Positions 33,613 to 42,962 of a stretch of DNA of 64,000 nt are shown in pieces; the first letter of the stretch is position 1; each line of letters begins with the position of its first letter. Source of the stretch: NC2004 sp050874905 (lineage in GTDB: Bacteria > Bacillota > Clostridia > Lachnospirales > Lachnospiraceae); NCBI GenBank assembly GCA_050874905.1, contig JBNMLP010000011.1, forward strand, positions 1-64,000. The letters are read 5' to 3'. A program made the translations under genes and the position numbers. The notes under the pieces are model-generated. The model was not told the DNA's origin, searched no databases, and saw only the letters and a list, made by a program, of their open reading frames with translations.

Positions 33613-35235
33613 TCACTCCCAATCTTCATTCAGCCAGTTGCGCAACAACTGTGCAACCGCTTCCGGATTCTCATCCACAAATTTCTCAATCATTTCACGA
33701 GCCGCAGACTTGTCACTAAACTCTATACTGTCAAGGCTCTGGTTCTCTTTCGTTGTAGCAAGCAATGCCTCAACAGAAAGCTCCGGCTCCATTTCTTCTA
33801 CCTCTACCGGTTTCATGCCCTTAAACACAACAAATACCAGTAACGCAACAATGATCAATGCCAGCAGATATTGCAGGTAATTCTTCACAGTATCTGCAAA
33901 AGACATACCCTTTGACTCATAAAACAGCGGCACTTCATATGCCATAATGGAAATATTGGCTTCCGCAATTCCGGTTGCTTTGGAAACACTAGTGATCAAT
34001 GACTGATCTACCGTAAGCGGTACCGAATTGACATTTGCTTCTTTAAACTGGGCAAATGTCTGGTTATTCTGTTTTAACTGATCTTTGAGATCATCTTCTT
34101 TGTAAGTATGATAACGATTCAAAACAATCGAAATGGAAGATTTATCATAATCGATCGATGCGACACCTGCATTGGTCACCGTTGTACGCTTGCTGGTATT
34201 GTATTCAATCTTGGAAATATCGGTTGTACCTTCGCTGTTACTTCCATTGGTAATATCGTAGTCAGTTGCTTCCCCATCGTTCGCATCCGTTCCCGGTACA
34301 TTTCCACTATCTGAATTATTCTTGTTGGAATAATTGTATTCATAAGACTTTGGACCGGTCTCTTCTCCATCATGCGTATAATAGTCCTCATCTGTGATCG
34401 TTGACTGGTTGAAATCCACTTCCATATTAGGAGCCACTTCCGCGTCATCAAAATCACTTGACTTTAGCAAAAGAGCCTGTACCTGCGTTTTGATGTCATT
34501 TGTCAGATTCGCACGGTATTCTTCGGCAGAAGCATTGCTTACTGAACTGTCTCCGTCACTGCTTCCATCAAACAGGATCGTTCCATCCTGATCAATGATC
34601 TTGACATTTTTGGTATCCATATTTCCAATCGTAGTAGCAAGGAAACGAGCGATACCCTTTGCCCCGGATTTCTTGAAACGGTCATTGATCGTAAGCATCA
34701 CGGCACAGGTATTATCCTTTTCCTCTTCCAGAATGGCGGTAGAGTTGTCTGCGTAAGTGATCTGAACGACCGCATTGTCCACACCATCATTCTGCTCTGT
34801 GATATCATTTCCAATCTTATTCTGAAGTGCCAGCTTTAATTTTTCCTGCCGCTCCGTACTTGTGGTAGACAGGTCATTATTCAGTGCATCTTCATATGTA
34901 TAGTTAGCATCGTTGTTGGTACCTACTTCATTCTCCCCCAATGCTACGCGTGCATCCGAAACACGTTTGGAATCCACGCTCACCGTAAGACCATCATCCG
35001 ACACCCTGTACTTGATCTGCTGTTCATCCAGCACGCTTTTGGCGGTTGCCGTGTCCGCCGTACTTTTGTATACCACAATCTGCTCATAGGTAGTTCTGGT
35101 AAAAATGAGTATGAAAATGAGGGCGGTCACGATCACCGCCAATATGATTGAAATAATCAACGCTCTCTGTTTTGCTGTAAATTTATTCCAGAACTCGATA
35201 AATTGTTGTGATAAGTCCTTTATTTTGTCACCCAT
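33613..35235 (-). CDS. fliF: Flagellar MS-ring protein FliF
   Basis: A 540-residue protein with TM helices near both ends (about 26-46 and 447-467), ring-building motifs between them (TTSTERQEKLKLALQNKIGN, VDNAVVQITYADNSTAIL) and a C-terminal tail (EAVAQLLRNWLNEDW) that binds FliG. A D/N/S/G-rich insertion (about 290-340) is less conserved. FliF is the first ring of the basal body. Confidence 0.96.
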   Translation of the reverse strand: MGDKIKDLSQQFIEFWNKFTAKQRALIISIILAVIVTALIFILIFTRTTYEQIVVYKSTADTATAKSVLDEQQIKYRVSDDGLTVSVDSKRVSDARVALGENEVGTNNDANYTYEDALNNDLSTTSTERQEKLKLALQNKIGNDITEQNDGVDNAVVQITYADNSTAILEEEKDNTCAVMLTINDRFKKSGAKGIARFLATTIGNMDTKNVKIIDQDGTILFDGSSDGDSSVSNASAEEYRANLTNDIKTQVQALLLKSSDFDDAEVAPNMEVDFNQSTITDEDYYTHDGEETGPKSYEYNYSNKNNSDSGNVPGTDANDGEATDYDITNGSNSEGTTDISKIEYNTSKRTTVTNAGVASIDYDKSSISIVLNRYHTYKEDDLKDQLKQNNQTFAQFKEANVNSVPLTVDQSLITSVSKATGIAEANISIMAYEVPLFYESKGMSFADTVKNYLQYLLALIIVALLVFVVFKGMKPVEVEEMEPELSVEALLATTKENQSLDSIEFSDKSAAREMIEKFVDENPEAVAQLLRNWLNEDWE

Positions 35236-35325
35236 ATCAATACTGTCTCCAACTTGCTCTAAACCTTTGTTGTCACTATGTTACCCCATATGCCATACAC
35301 CAAAATAAGGCATAACCTTATTTTG

Positions 35326-35649
35326 CTATACCTGCATCTGCATAATCTCCTTGTAGGCCTCTACCAGTTTATCGCGGACTGCCACGGTGTACTGCAAAGA
35401 AGAGGTAGCCTTCTTCTGTGCGATCGCAAGGTCATGTGTGTTATCAGAATATCCCATCTCGTAGTTGAGTTCTGCCTGCTGTGCATCTTTTTGCAGACCA
35501 TTTGTCTCCTCTACCATACCCATGATGGAATCTAACATCTGACTGAATGCCACTCCATTGCTGCGGTTTACTCCACTACCTGTCAGGGAGTTACCGAGAT
35601 CCATTCCAACACTTCGTGCTGCATTCTGCGCAATTGCATTTACATCCAT
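35326..35649 (-). CDS. fliE: Flagellar hook-basal body protein FliE
   Basis: A 107-residue helical protein with FSQMLDSIMGMVEETNGLQK and a C-terminal SLQYTVAVRDKLVEAYKEIM, the usual FliE end. It connects the MS ring to the rod and is exported through the flagellar apparatus. Conserved order flgB-flgC-fliE-fliF. Confidence 0.94.
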   Translation of the reverse strand: MDVNAIAQNAARSVGMDLGNSLTGSGVNRSNGVAFSQMLDSIMGMVEETNGLQKDAQQAELNYEMGYSDNTHDLAIAQKKATSSLQYTVAVRDKLVEAYKEIMQMQV

Positions 35650-35675
35650 AATTACATTAACTCCTTATATGTACA

Positions 35676-36113
35676 CTATCTGCTCATCAGTTCCAGTCCC
35701 TTAGAAGCCATTGCTTTCGCCGCTTCAAATGCAGTGACATTTGCCTCGTACGAACGCGACGCATCGATCATGTCCGTCATCTCCTGCACCGTATCTACAT
35801 TCGGATAAGAAACATAGCCATTCTCATCTGCATCCGGATGATCCGGATCATATACCATCTTAAGATCACTCATGTCTGTTGCGATCGCCGTAATCTTTAC
35901 ACCGCTGTATGGCTGTCCCATGCAGGTTTCCAATACATTACCAAACGCGGTCTGATTCTTTTCCGCCATGACAACTGTTTTACGGCGGTATACATCGCCT
36001 GCCTCGCCACGGGTAGAATTTGCATTGGCAATATTCTGAGAGATAATATCCATGCGAAGCTGCTGTGCAGTCATACCGGTCGCGGCAACGTCCATTGCAT
36101 TAAACATTCCCAT
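35676..36113 (-). CDS. flgC: Flagellar proximal rod protein FlgC
   Basis: A 145-residue rod protein with N-terminal MDVAATGMTAQQLRMDIISQ and NIANANSTR, and C-terminal MTDMIDASRSYEANVTAFEA, as in all FlgC proteins. It starts 22 bp after flgB ends. Confidence 0.96.
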   Translation of the reverse strand: MGMFNAMDVAATGMTAQQLRMDIISQNIANANSTRGEAGDVYRRKTVVMAEKNQTAFGNVLETCMGQPYSGVKITAIATDMSDLKMVYDPDHPDADENGYVSYPNVDTVQEMTDMIDASRSYEANVTAFEAAKAMASKGLELMSR

Positions 36114-36135
36114 ATCTTATTACTCCTTCCTACGA

Positions 36136-36531
36136 TCAGCCTTTGCCCAGTGCCGTTGAAATCCGGCTGAACTCCTGATTCATACTATCCACTAAGGCAT
36201 TATATCTGATCTGGTTCTCTGCCAGATAAACATTCTCTGTCGAAATATCTACATTGTTACCATCTGCGCGGTAGGATAGATTTACATTGTCCGTATACAC
36301 ACTGCAGTTGATCTCCTCTAATCTGGTATTGATCTTGGCAACCCGCTCATCCAAGTCCCCAGGACCGATCATTGCCTCTTCTAAATAGGCATTGAATGCC
36401 ACATCTTTGCGCTTATAATTCGGGGTATCCACATTTGCAATATTATTGGACAATACGGTATTTCTTGTCGCAGCGGCATCTGCACCGCGGTCTAATACAT
36501 CAATATAATTATATATTCCTGTGTTTATCAC
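36136..36531 (-). CDS. flgB: Flagellar proximal rod protein FlgB
   Basis: A 131-residue rod protein with AATRNTVLSNNIANVDTPNY near the N terminus and a C-terminal LAENQIRYNALVDSMNQEFS. It is the first gene of the fla/che operon. The start codon is GTG (36531) with AGGAGG nine bases upstream. No clear promoter lies directly before it, so readthrough from codY is possible. Confidence 0.94.
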   Translation of the reverse strand: MINTGIYNYIDVLDRGADAAATRNTVLSNNIANVDTPNYKRKDVAFNAYLEEAMIGPGDLDERVAKINTRLEEINCSVYTDNVNLSYRADGNNVDISTENVYLAENQIRYNALVDSMNQEFSRISTALGKG

Positions 36532-36561
36532 CTTTTGGAACCTCCTGACTTTTTTTCATAC

Positions 36562-36599
36562 AAAAAGGAATCCATGAGCTGCCTCAAAAATTCCTTTTT
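36562..36599 (-). terminator. Hairpin between codY and flgB, probably a (leaky) terminator
   Basis: AAAAAGGAAT (36562-36571) and ATTCCTTTTT (36590-36599) pair exactly; on the minus strand the stem ends in five T. Two smaller hairpins lie between it and codY: TCGGAA/TTCCGA (36607-36624) and CCCC-TAC-GGGG (about 36640-36650). Confidence 0.6.
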
Positions 36600-36659
36600 A
36601 CTCCTCTCGGAAGTCCTTTTCCGATCTATCTCTTACGATCCCCTACGGGGCAATCGCTG

Positions 36660-37442
36660 TTATCTTTTTCTGTAACTAGTATATTTCTTTAATTCATCAA
36701 ACACAAGATCATTGGTGATCTTGATCCATGTTCCCTTCATTCCGGCTGATCTTGTCTCGATCACCCCTGCACTTTCAAACTTCCGAAGTGCATTGACGAT
36801 CACAGATCGGGTAATTCCTGCTTCATCTGCGATCCGGCTCGCCACAAGACGTCCTTCCATACCATGCAGCTCCTTGAGCACATGGACGATTGCATCCAGC
36901 TCTGAATTAGATAATGTTGCCAGTGCAGACTGCACAATTGCAAGTTTCCGGCTTTCTTCCTGATTCTCTTCATTCACAGACCGCATCATCTCCAGGCTAA
37001 CCACGGTTGTCCCATATTCACTCAAGATGATATCATCGATCGAATAAGCCTCTCCCCGGCGGTATAAAAACACGGTTCCCAGACGTTCCCCTGCAATAAT
37101 GATCGGGTTGATCGTTGCCTGACACTGATTTGTCTCTTCCTCTGTAAATCCAAGTGTGACCATGTTGACATTCTCTTTCGTGGATAATACCGAAAGCAGA
37201 CGTTCATTAAACATCTCATCCACGTAATCGCCGACCTTATCGCCCAGCAGACTTAAATCCTGTACACCATCCTCTGGATGATATACACCAAGAATCTTTC
37301 CTTTATAACTTACCACGAGCGCATCAGATCGTAATGTCTCACTCAGCACCTCACAGATATCATTAAAAATAACCTTCTGTGTATTGTTGTTGTGTAATAA
37401 TTTATTGATCTTACGTGTTTTATCCAGTAATTGAACACTCAT
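36660..37442 (-). CDS. codY: Global transcriptional regulator CodY
   Basis: A 260-residue regulator starting MSVQLLDKTRKINKLLHNNN, with an N-terminal GAF domain that binds branched-chain amino acids and a C-terminal winged helix (VASRIADEAGITRSVIVNAL, then RKFESAGVIETRSAGMKG). GTP is the second effector in most Firmicutes. It represses metabolic and often motility genes during growth in rich medium. ATG 37442 has GGAGG six bases upstream. It directly precedes flgB, as in Bacillus, so motility may be under direct CodY influence. Confidence 0.97.
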   Translation of the reverse strand: MSVQLLDKTRKINKLLHNNNTQKVIFNDICEVLSETLRSDALVVSYKGKILGVYHPEDGVQDLSLLGDKVGDYVDEMFNERLLSVLSTKENVNMVTLGFTEEETNQCQATINPIIIAGERLGTVFLYRRGEAYSIDDIILSEYGTTVVSLEMMRSVNEENQEESRKLAIVQSALATLSNSELDAIVHVLKELHGMEGRLVASRIADEAGITRSVIVNALRKFESAGVIETRSAGMKGTWIKITNDLVFDELKKYTSYRKR

Positions 37443-37455
37443 CGTGAACCTCCAT

Positions 37456-37488
37456 GACCACAATTCGTTTCGCAACCGAAACCCGGTC
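37456..37488 (-). promoter_or_regulatory. Hairpin in the codY leader, next to the ribosome-binding site
   Basis: GTTTCG-CAAC-CGAAAC (37467-37482) with an outer GACC/GGTC pairing (37456-37459 with 37485-37488). It ends three bases from the codY Shine-Dalgarno (CCTCC on the plus strand at 37449-37453). It could influence translation; no trigger is visible. Confidence 0.45.
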
Positions 37489-37508
37489 GTGATAGTTATA
37501 CAAGGTAG

Positions 37509-37537
37509 ATTTTATCACAAATGAACAAGAATAACAA
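37509..37537 (-). promoter_or_regulatory. Promoter of codY
   Basis: Minus strand TTGTTA (37532-37537), 17-base spacer ending in TGA, then TAAAAT (37509-37514): an extended -10 promoter with a fair -35. It lies about 70 bases upstream of the codY start and may also feed the flagellar operon. Confidence 0.65.
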
Positions 37538-37561
37538 CCTTTTTTGTTACTTCTCTCGGCA

Positions 37562-39694
37562 CTATGCTTCTTCTTTCTTCGGCAGATTTGTCACATAACC
37601 ACATTCCGCATCGGAGCATACCAGTTTCTGCCCCTTGATCAGCATATAATTGCCACATTTCGGGCAAGGTTCTTTGGCTGGTCTCTGCCAGCTCATAAAC
37701 TCACAATCCGGATATCCGGTACATCCGTAATATTTCCGTCCTTTTTTCGTCTTTTTCAGTGCCAGTTCCTTGCCGCACTTTGGACAAGGTACACCGATCT
37801 TTTCAAAATGCGGTTTTGTGTTGCTGCACTCCGGAAATCCCGGACAAGCTAAGAACTTACCATACGGACCGTATTTGACTACCATGTTGCGCCCGCATTT
37901 TTCACAGACCACATCTGTCACTTCATCCTGAATCTCTACTTCATCCAGTTCTTTTAACGCATTTTCCACCGCTTCATGAAGCTCCGGATAGTTGTTCCTT
38001 AAAATTTCTTTCCAGTACATTTTGCCATCTTCGACAGCATCCAGAAGTGTTTCAATATTTGCAGTAAATGCCACATCCACAATAACAGGAAATGCCTGCA
38101 TCATCATATGGTTTACCGCTTCTCCAAGTTCCGTTACGCAAAGACATTTGTTCTCCTTTACGACATAACGTCTTGTGATCAGTGTATTGATCGTGCTGGA
38201 ATAGGTACTTGGACGTCCAATGCCCAGCTCCTCCATCGTCTTTACCATCGCCTGCTCGGTATATCTTGCCGGTGGCTGTGTAAAATGCTGCTTATCGACT
38301 AAAGTTACCCCGGATAACTCCATGCCCTTGCTTAAGTTACGCACTGCACTATTACCATCCTTTTTTTCCTCATCCAGATCATAAATGGATAAGAAACCAT
38401 CAAATTTAAGCTTGGAAGTAGCAAGCTGGAACCGGTATTTTCCTGCTGCGATCTTTGCAGTAATAGTTTCATAAACCGCATTGTCCATCTGACTCGCCAT
38501 AAAACGGTTATAGATCAACTGATATAGGCGGAACAGATCTCTTGACAGATCTTCTTTTACCTTTACCGGATGCATGTCAATATAAGAAGGACGGATTGCC
38601 TCATGTGCATCCTGAATTTTCTTTTTTGAATCGTTGACTTTTGCACTTTTTCCTATATATTCCTTTCCAAACCGCTCCTCAATATACGCCTTGGCATGTG
38701 CCTTTGCCTCATCAGAAACACGGACAGAATCGGTACGAAGATACGTGATCAGACCAATCGTTCCATGTCCTTTTACCGGAACACCCTCATAAAGCTGCTG
38801 TGCGAGCTGCATCGTCTTTTTGGTAGAAAAATTAAGCTTTCTGGCTGCCTCCTGCTGCAGGGTACTGGTGGTAAACGGGAGGGGACTCTTCTTGATCCGC
38901 TCTCCAGTCTTTACTTCTTCCACCAGATAAGAATTCTTTTTTAATTCATCTTTTATCTGCTTCATTTCTTTGGCAGAATGTATTATAACTTTTCCTTTTT
39001 CATCTCCGGTGAAATGTGCCACCAATGGCTTTCTGGAACCACTCACTGCAAATTCCGCATCCAGACTCCAGTATTCTTCTGGAATAAACGCATTGATCTC
39101 ATCTTCCCGATCGCAGATCAGACGCAGCACAACCGACTGAACACGTCCGGCACTCAAACCACGTTTGATCTTTGCCCAGAGGATCGGACTGATCTCGTAA
39201 CCGATCAGACGATCCAGCACACGCCTTGCCTGCTGGGCATCCACCAGATTCATATCAATCTCCCGGGCATTTTTAATAGATTCCTTCACAGCATTTTTCG
39301 TGATCTCATTAAAAGTAATACGGCTGTAATCCTTATCTTCCAACTTCAAAGCATGTGCCAGATGCCAGCTGATCGCTTCTCCCTCGCGGTCCGGGTCAGT
39401 TGCAAGATAAATCTTATCTGCTTTTTTTACTTTTTTACGCAGCATTGCTAAAATATCACCTTTGCCGCGAATTGTGATATATTTTGGCTCATAATCATGC
39501 TCCACATCAATTCCTGTTGTACTTTTTGGCAGATCTCTTACATGTCCTGCCGATGCCACTACCTCATAAGACGAGCCTAAAAATTTCTTGATCGTATTTG
39601 CTTTAGTTGGCGACTCCACGATCACCAGATTATTTTTCTTCTTCTTGGCTGTTGTCGCCTTTTTCGCCTTTGCAGCAGTTGTCTGATTGGCCAT
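37562..39694 (-). CDS. topA: DNA topoisomerase I
   Basis: A 710-residue type IA topoisomerase that relaxes negative supercoils. It has an N-terminal Lys/Ala-rich extension (1-20), the Toprim domain (VIVESPTKANTIKKFLGSSY; TDPDREGEAISWHLA), the active-site Tyr in GLITYLRTDSVRVSD, and three C-terminal zinc ribbons (CEKCGRNMVVKYGPYGKF; CPKCGKELALKKTKKG; CPKCGNYMLIKGQ). Gene order dprA-topA-codY is conserved in Firmicutes. Confidence 0.97.
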   Translation of the reverse strand: MANQTTAAKAKKATTAKKKKNNLVIVESPTKANTIKKFLGSSYEVVASAGHVRDLPKSTTGIDVEHDYEPKYITIRGKGDILAMLRKKVKKADKIYLATDPDREGEAISWHLAHALKLEDKDYSRITFNEITKNAVKESIKNAREIDMNLVDAQQARRVLDRLIGYEISPILWAKIKRGLSAGRVQSVVLRLICDREDEINAFIPEEYWSLDAEFAVSGSRKPLVAHFTGDEKGKVIIHSAKEMKQIKDELKKNSYLVEEVKTGERIKKSPLPFTTSTLQQEAARKLNFSTKKTMQLAQQLYEGVPVKGHGTIGLITYLRTDSVRVSDEAKAHAKAYIEERFGKEYIGKSAKVNDSKKKIQDAHEAIRPSYIDMHPVKVKEDLSRDLFRLYQLIYNRFMASQMDNAVYETITAKIAAGKYRFQLATSKLKFDGFLSIYDLDEEKKDGNSAVRNLSKGMELSGVTLVDKQHFTQPPARYTEQAMVKTMEELGIGRPSTYSSTINTLITRRYVVKENKCLCVTELGEAVNHMMMQAFPVIVDVAFTANIETLLDAVEDGKMYWKEILRNNYPELHEAVENALKELDEVEIQDEVTDVVCEKCGRNMVVKYGPYGKFLACPGFPECSNTKPHFEKIGVPCPKCGKELALKKTKKGRKYYGCTGYPDCEFMSWQRPAKEPCPKCGNYMLIKGQKLVCSDAECGYVTNLPKKEEA

Positions 39695-39729
39695 GCTTAC
39701 ACTCCTTACCTACATGAAAAACATTCGAT

Positions 39730-40821
39730 CTATATAACAACACTATAATAATTCTGACGTGGCTGACGGATATCTCCCTGCTGTTGCAAATGCAGCAGCA
39801 ATGGCATCAGAGCAGCCAAATTCAATCCCGTTTCTTCTATAATAGTGTCTATATATTTTGGTTCTAAACGTAGTACACTATACACCATTTTTTCTTGATT
39901 TACAAGTGTGTTATTCCGATGTAAGGTAAAACCACCTCCTTCCTTTACTTCCATCCCCCATTCTTCCAACAAGTCCTCCACTCCCATCACAAGCTTGGCA
40001 CCGGAGCGGATCAATTCATTACATCCCTGCGACATTTCATCCTCTAACCGTCCTGGGACAGCAAAGATCTCCCGTCCTAGTTCCAATGCCTGATCAACTG
40101 TAATGAGAGAGCCACTTTTGCTTCTTGCCTGCGTCACCAATACACCATCCGACATAGCTGCGATCAGACGGTTGCGCATAGGAAAAAGTCCTGCCCGCGG
40201 TTTCTGATCCAGAGGATATTCACTGAGCAGTCCACCGTCCTGCTCCATTGCGTGATACAGCTTGTAATGCTCTTTGGGATAACATATGTTAATACCTGAT
40301 CCTAATATACCTAACGTATATCCCTTTTCCATCAACGCCCCTCTGTGAGCTGCTCCATCCACACCATAAGCAAGTCCACTGATCACATTCACCTTGTGTC
40401 TGGCAAGCTCTTTCGCAAAGTACGCCGCCATTTCCGTACCATAATAATCCGCCTGTCTGGCTCCCACAATAGCAACACTGCGCTGCCCTTTCTCCGGCAG
40501 TCTGCCTTTTAAATAAATCCCCATCGGAGGATCATATAGCTCTGTCAGCTTTTCAGGATACTCTTCACTCTCCCAGTGCAAAAAAGTAACCCCCGTATCC
40601 TCCAGTCTGTTCCGATGCGCCATCAGATCTGCTTCCTTTTTCGTTGCTTCAAACGCCTCCCTCATCCGTTCAGTTAAAATATCCGAAAACGTATTCACCT
40701 TCTGCTTATAAAGCTGCTCCGGTGTGCCGCAAAGCTGCAGCAGCTTTTTCCTGGTGCGATATCCAACGCCTGGAATATTCACAAACCAGAGCCACATGAG
40801 ATCTTTTTTTGTCCAGTCCAT
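39730..40821 (-). CDS. dprA: DNA processing protein DprA
   Basis: A 363-residue protein with an N-terminal SAM-like domain, the Rossmann-type DprA domain (VAIVGARQADYYGTEMAAYF; VISGLAYGVDGAAHRGAL; PMRNRLIAAMSDGVLVTQAR) and a C-terminal winged helix (ETGLNLAALMPLLLHLQQQG). It binds single-stranded DNA and loads RecA during transformation. The start lies one base after the comM stop, so both competence-type genes are co-transcribed. Confidence 0.95.
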   Translation of the reverse strand: MDWTKKDLMWLWFVNIPGVGYRTRKKLLQLCGTPEQLYKQKVNTFSDILTERMREAFEATKKEADLMAHRNRLEDTGVTFLHWESEEYPEKLTELYDPPMGIYLKGRLPEKGQRSVAIVGARQADYYGTEMAAYFAKELARHKVNVISGLAYGVDGAAHRGALMEKGYTLGILGSGINICYPKEHYKLYHAMEQDGGLLSEYPLDQKPRAGLFPMRNRLIAAMSDGVLVTQARSKSGSLITVDQALELGREIFAVPGRLEDEMSQGCNELIRSGAKLVMGVEDLLEEWGMEVKEGGGFTLHRNNTLVNQEKMVYSVLRLEPKYIDTIIEETGLNLAALMPLLLHLQQQGDIRQPRQNYYSVVI

Positions 40822-40822
40822 G

Positions 40823-42385
40823 TCACACCTCCTGCTCTGCCTGCCAGTATTTCACACTTCCATTGTGATATACAATAGCTTCATACAAATGAGGCAGCTG
40901 AATCTCATCCTGCCCATCCAGATCTGCCACCGTTTTTGCCACCCGTAAAATGCGATGATAGGAACGTGCACTCAGCTCCTGTTCTTTCATCTGCTTCTGA
41001 AAAAAATTCTCTGCTTCCCGGCTCATATTACAAATGTTTAAAATCTGCCCTGCGCGAAGCTGGGAATTAAATGAGATACCATCCGATTTATACCGTTTTT
41101 TCTGCCGCAGGCGCGCCTGTTCCACTCTTTTTCGCACAACCTTTGATGGTTCTTCTTTTTCTGTCTGTTTCAGCTTGGCAAACGGAACCGCCGCCACCTC
41201 CACACAAAGATCGATCCGATCTAACATCGGCTGGCTGATGCGCCCCAGATACCGACGTATCATAGTGGACGTACAATGACAGCGGGTGCGATCCGGAAAA
41301 TACCCGCAGGGACAGGGATTCATCGCTGCAACGAGCATAAAATCTGCCGGAAACGTATACGATGCCATAACTCTCGCTATTGTAAGCTTTTTATCCTCTA
41401 AAGGCTGCCGCATCACTTCAATCGCATCTTTGGAAAATTCCGGAAGCTCGTCTAAAAATAACACACCATTATGAGCAAGACTCATCTCCCCCGGAAGCGG
41501 TATGCGTCCGCCACCGGTCAATGCCGCAGCAGAAAGGGTATGATGCGGTGCACGAAACGGACGCTCCCTGATCAGAGACTGTCCCTCTTTTAACAACCCC
41601 TTTACACTGTATATTTTTGTGATCTCAATGCTTTCCTTCCGGCTGAGCGACGGCATGATCGATGGAATACACTGTGCCAGCATGGATTTGCCTGTGCCGG
41701 GAGGTCCGATCAGCAGCAGATTATGAAAACCGGCAGCAGCTATCTCCATTGCCCGTTTGACAAAGTGCTGCCCTGCCACCTCCGACAGGTCATGAGGATA
41801 ATCGCTGCCGACATGATCCACCAATTCCCCGGAAGCAGGCAGTAAAAGCTCCTCTCCCCGTTCCAGTCCCATAAAATACTCTGCAGTCTCCTTTAAGGTA
41901 GTCACGCCAAATACCTGCATGTCCGAAAGAACCGCTCCCTCTGCTGCATTTGTCTTTGGCACAAGCGCCTTTTTGATTCCCATTTTTTGCGCATACGAAA
42001 GCATAGGAAGCACACCGTTGACCGGACGAACATCTCCATTCAAGCCAAGCTCCCCTAGGATCATATATTCTGTTATGGATTCCTGTGAAATACAACCGAT
42101 TGCAACCAGAATCGCCACTGCGATTGCAAGGTCAAAGGCAGAGCCTTCCTTATGCAGATTCGCAGGGGATAAATTGACCGTGATCCGCTTTGCCGGAAGC
42201 ATAAATCCAGAGTTCTTCAGTGCTGTGCGCACCCGCTCCTGTGCTTCCTTTACCTCGGACCCTAAGTAGCCTACCATAGAAAACATTGGCAGGCCGTTAC
42301 TGACATCCACTTCTACACCAATCTCAGAGCCTTCCACTCCGCAGACAGTGCCACTTCTCACACTACTATACATACCTTCTACCAT
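40823..42385 (-). CDS. comM: ComM/YifB family Mg-chelatase-like AAA+ helicase
   Basis: A 520-residue protein with an N-terminal Lon-like/ChlI fold, Walker A LLIGPPGTGKSMLAQ, Walker B GVLFLDELPEF and the C-terminal Mg_chelatase domain (SARSYHRILRVAKTVADLDG). In transformable bacteria ComM drives branch migration of incoming DNA. The start is either ATG 42385 or ATG 42373; neither has a good ribosome-binding site. It precedes dprA in an operon that may begin at nrdR. Confidence 0.93.
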   Translation of the reverse strand: MVEGMYSSVRSGTVCGVEGSEIGVEVDVSNGLPMFSMVGYLGSEVKEAQERVRTALKNSGFMLPAKRITVNLSPANLHKEGSAFDLAIAVAILVAIGCISQESITEYMILGELGLNGDVRPVNGVLPMLSYAQKMGIKKALVPKTNAAEGAVLSDMQVFGVTTLKETAEYFMGLERGEELLLPASGELVDHVGSDYPHDLSEVAGQHFVKRAMEIAAAGFHNLLLIGPPGTGKSMLAQCIPSIMPSLSRKESIEITKIYSVKGLLKEGQSLIRERPFRAPHHTLSAAALTGGGRIPLPGEMSLAHNGVLFLDELPEFSKDAIEVMRQPLEDKKLTIARVMASYTFPADFMLVAAMNPCPCGYFPDRTRCHCTSTMIRRYLGRISQPMLDRIDLCVEVAAVPFAKLKQTEKEEPSKVVRKRVEQARLRQKKRYKSDGISFNSQLRAGQILNICNMSREAENFFQKQMKEQELSARSYHRILRVAKTVADLDGQDEIQLPHLYEAIVYHNGSVKYWQAEQEV

Positions 42386-42408
42386 CCGGCAAAAAGCAGC
42401 AAGCTGTA

Positions 42409-42873
42409 TTATTTCTCTTCTTCTTTACTCAAAATCTTTTTGATCTCGTTCATAAAGGTATTGACATCCTTAAATTCACGATAAACGGATGCAAAACGAA
42501 CATAGGCAACCTCTTCTAAATTCATTAACTCTTCCATGACGATCTCACCAATGACCGAACTCTCAATCTCTTTTAATTCCATATTAAAGATCCTGTTCTC
42601 AATATTGTCAACGGTTCGCTCAATCTGATCTACAGAAACCGGACGCTTATGGCAGGACTGAAGGATACCTTTTTCAATCTTGGAACGATCATAAGTCTCC
42701 CGGTTATTATCCTTCTTGATCACTACAAGAGGAATTGATTCAATCTTTTCATAAGTCGTAAAGCGCTTCCCACACTTCTCACATTCTCTTCTACGACGGA
42801 TCGAATTATTATCATCGGCTGGACGTGAATCGATTACCTTTGTATTCTCATGTGCACAAAATGGACACTTCAT
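42409..42873 (-). CDS. nrdR: Ribonucleotide reductase repressor NrdR
   Basis: A 154-residue repressor: zinc ribbon with C3, C6, C31 and C34 (MKCPFCAHENTKVIDSRP; RRECEKCGKRFTTYE) and an ATP-cone domain (IPLVVIKKDNNRETYDRSKI). It represses ribonucleotide reductase genes when dATP is high. Length is normal. It is the first gene of a run into comM-dprA-topA and has its own promoter. Confidence 0.97.
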   Translation of the reverse strand: MKCPFCAHENTKVIDSRPADDNNSIRRRRECEKCGKRFTTYEKIESIPLVVIKKDNNRETYDRSKIEKGILQSCHKRPVSVDQIERTVDNIENRIFNMELKEIESSVIGEIVMEELMNLEEVAYVRFASVYREFKDVNTFMNEIKKILSKEEEK

Positions 42874-42920
42874 TCCGTTTGCTCTCCTTTCCTCCTCTTA
42901 ACACGACATCCCTACCTATT

Positions 42921-42950
42921 ATTATAGTAAACAAAATCCACTTCGGTCAA
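42921..42950 (-). promoter_or_regulatory. Promoter of the nrdR-comM-dprA run
   Basis: Minus strand TTGACC (42945-42950), 18-base spacer, TATAAT (42921-42926), about 50 bases before the nrdR ATG. Five of six -35 bases and the whole -10 match consensus. Confidence 0.7.
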
Positions 42951-42962
42951 GAAAAAAATGCC

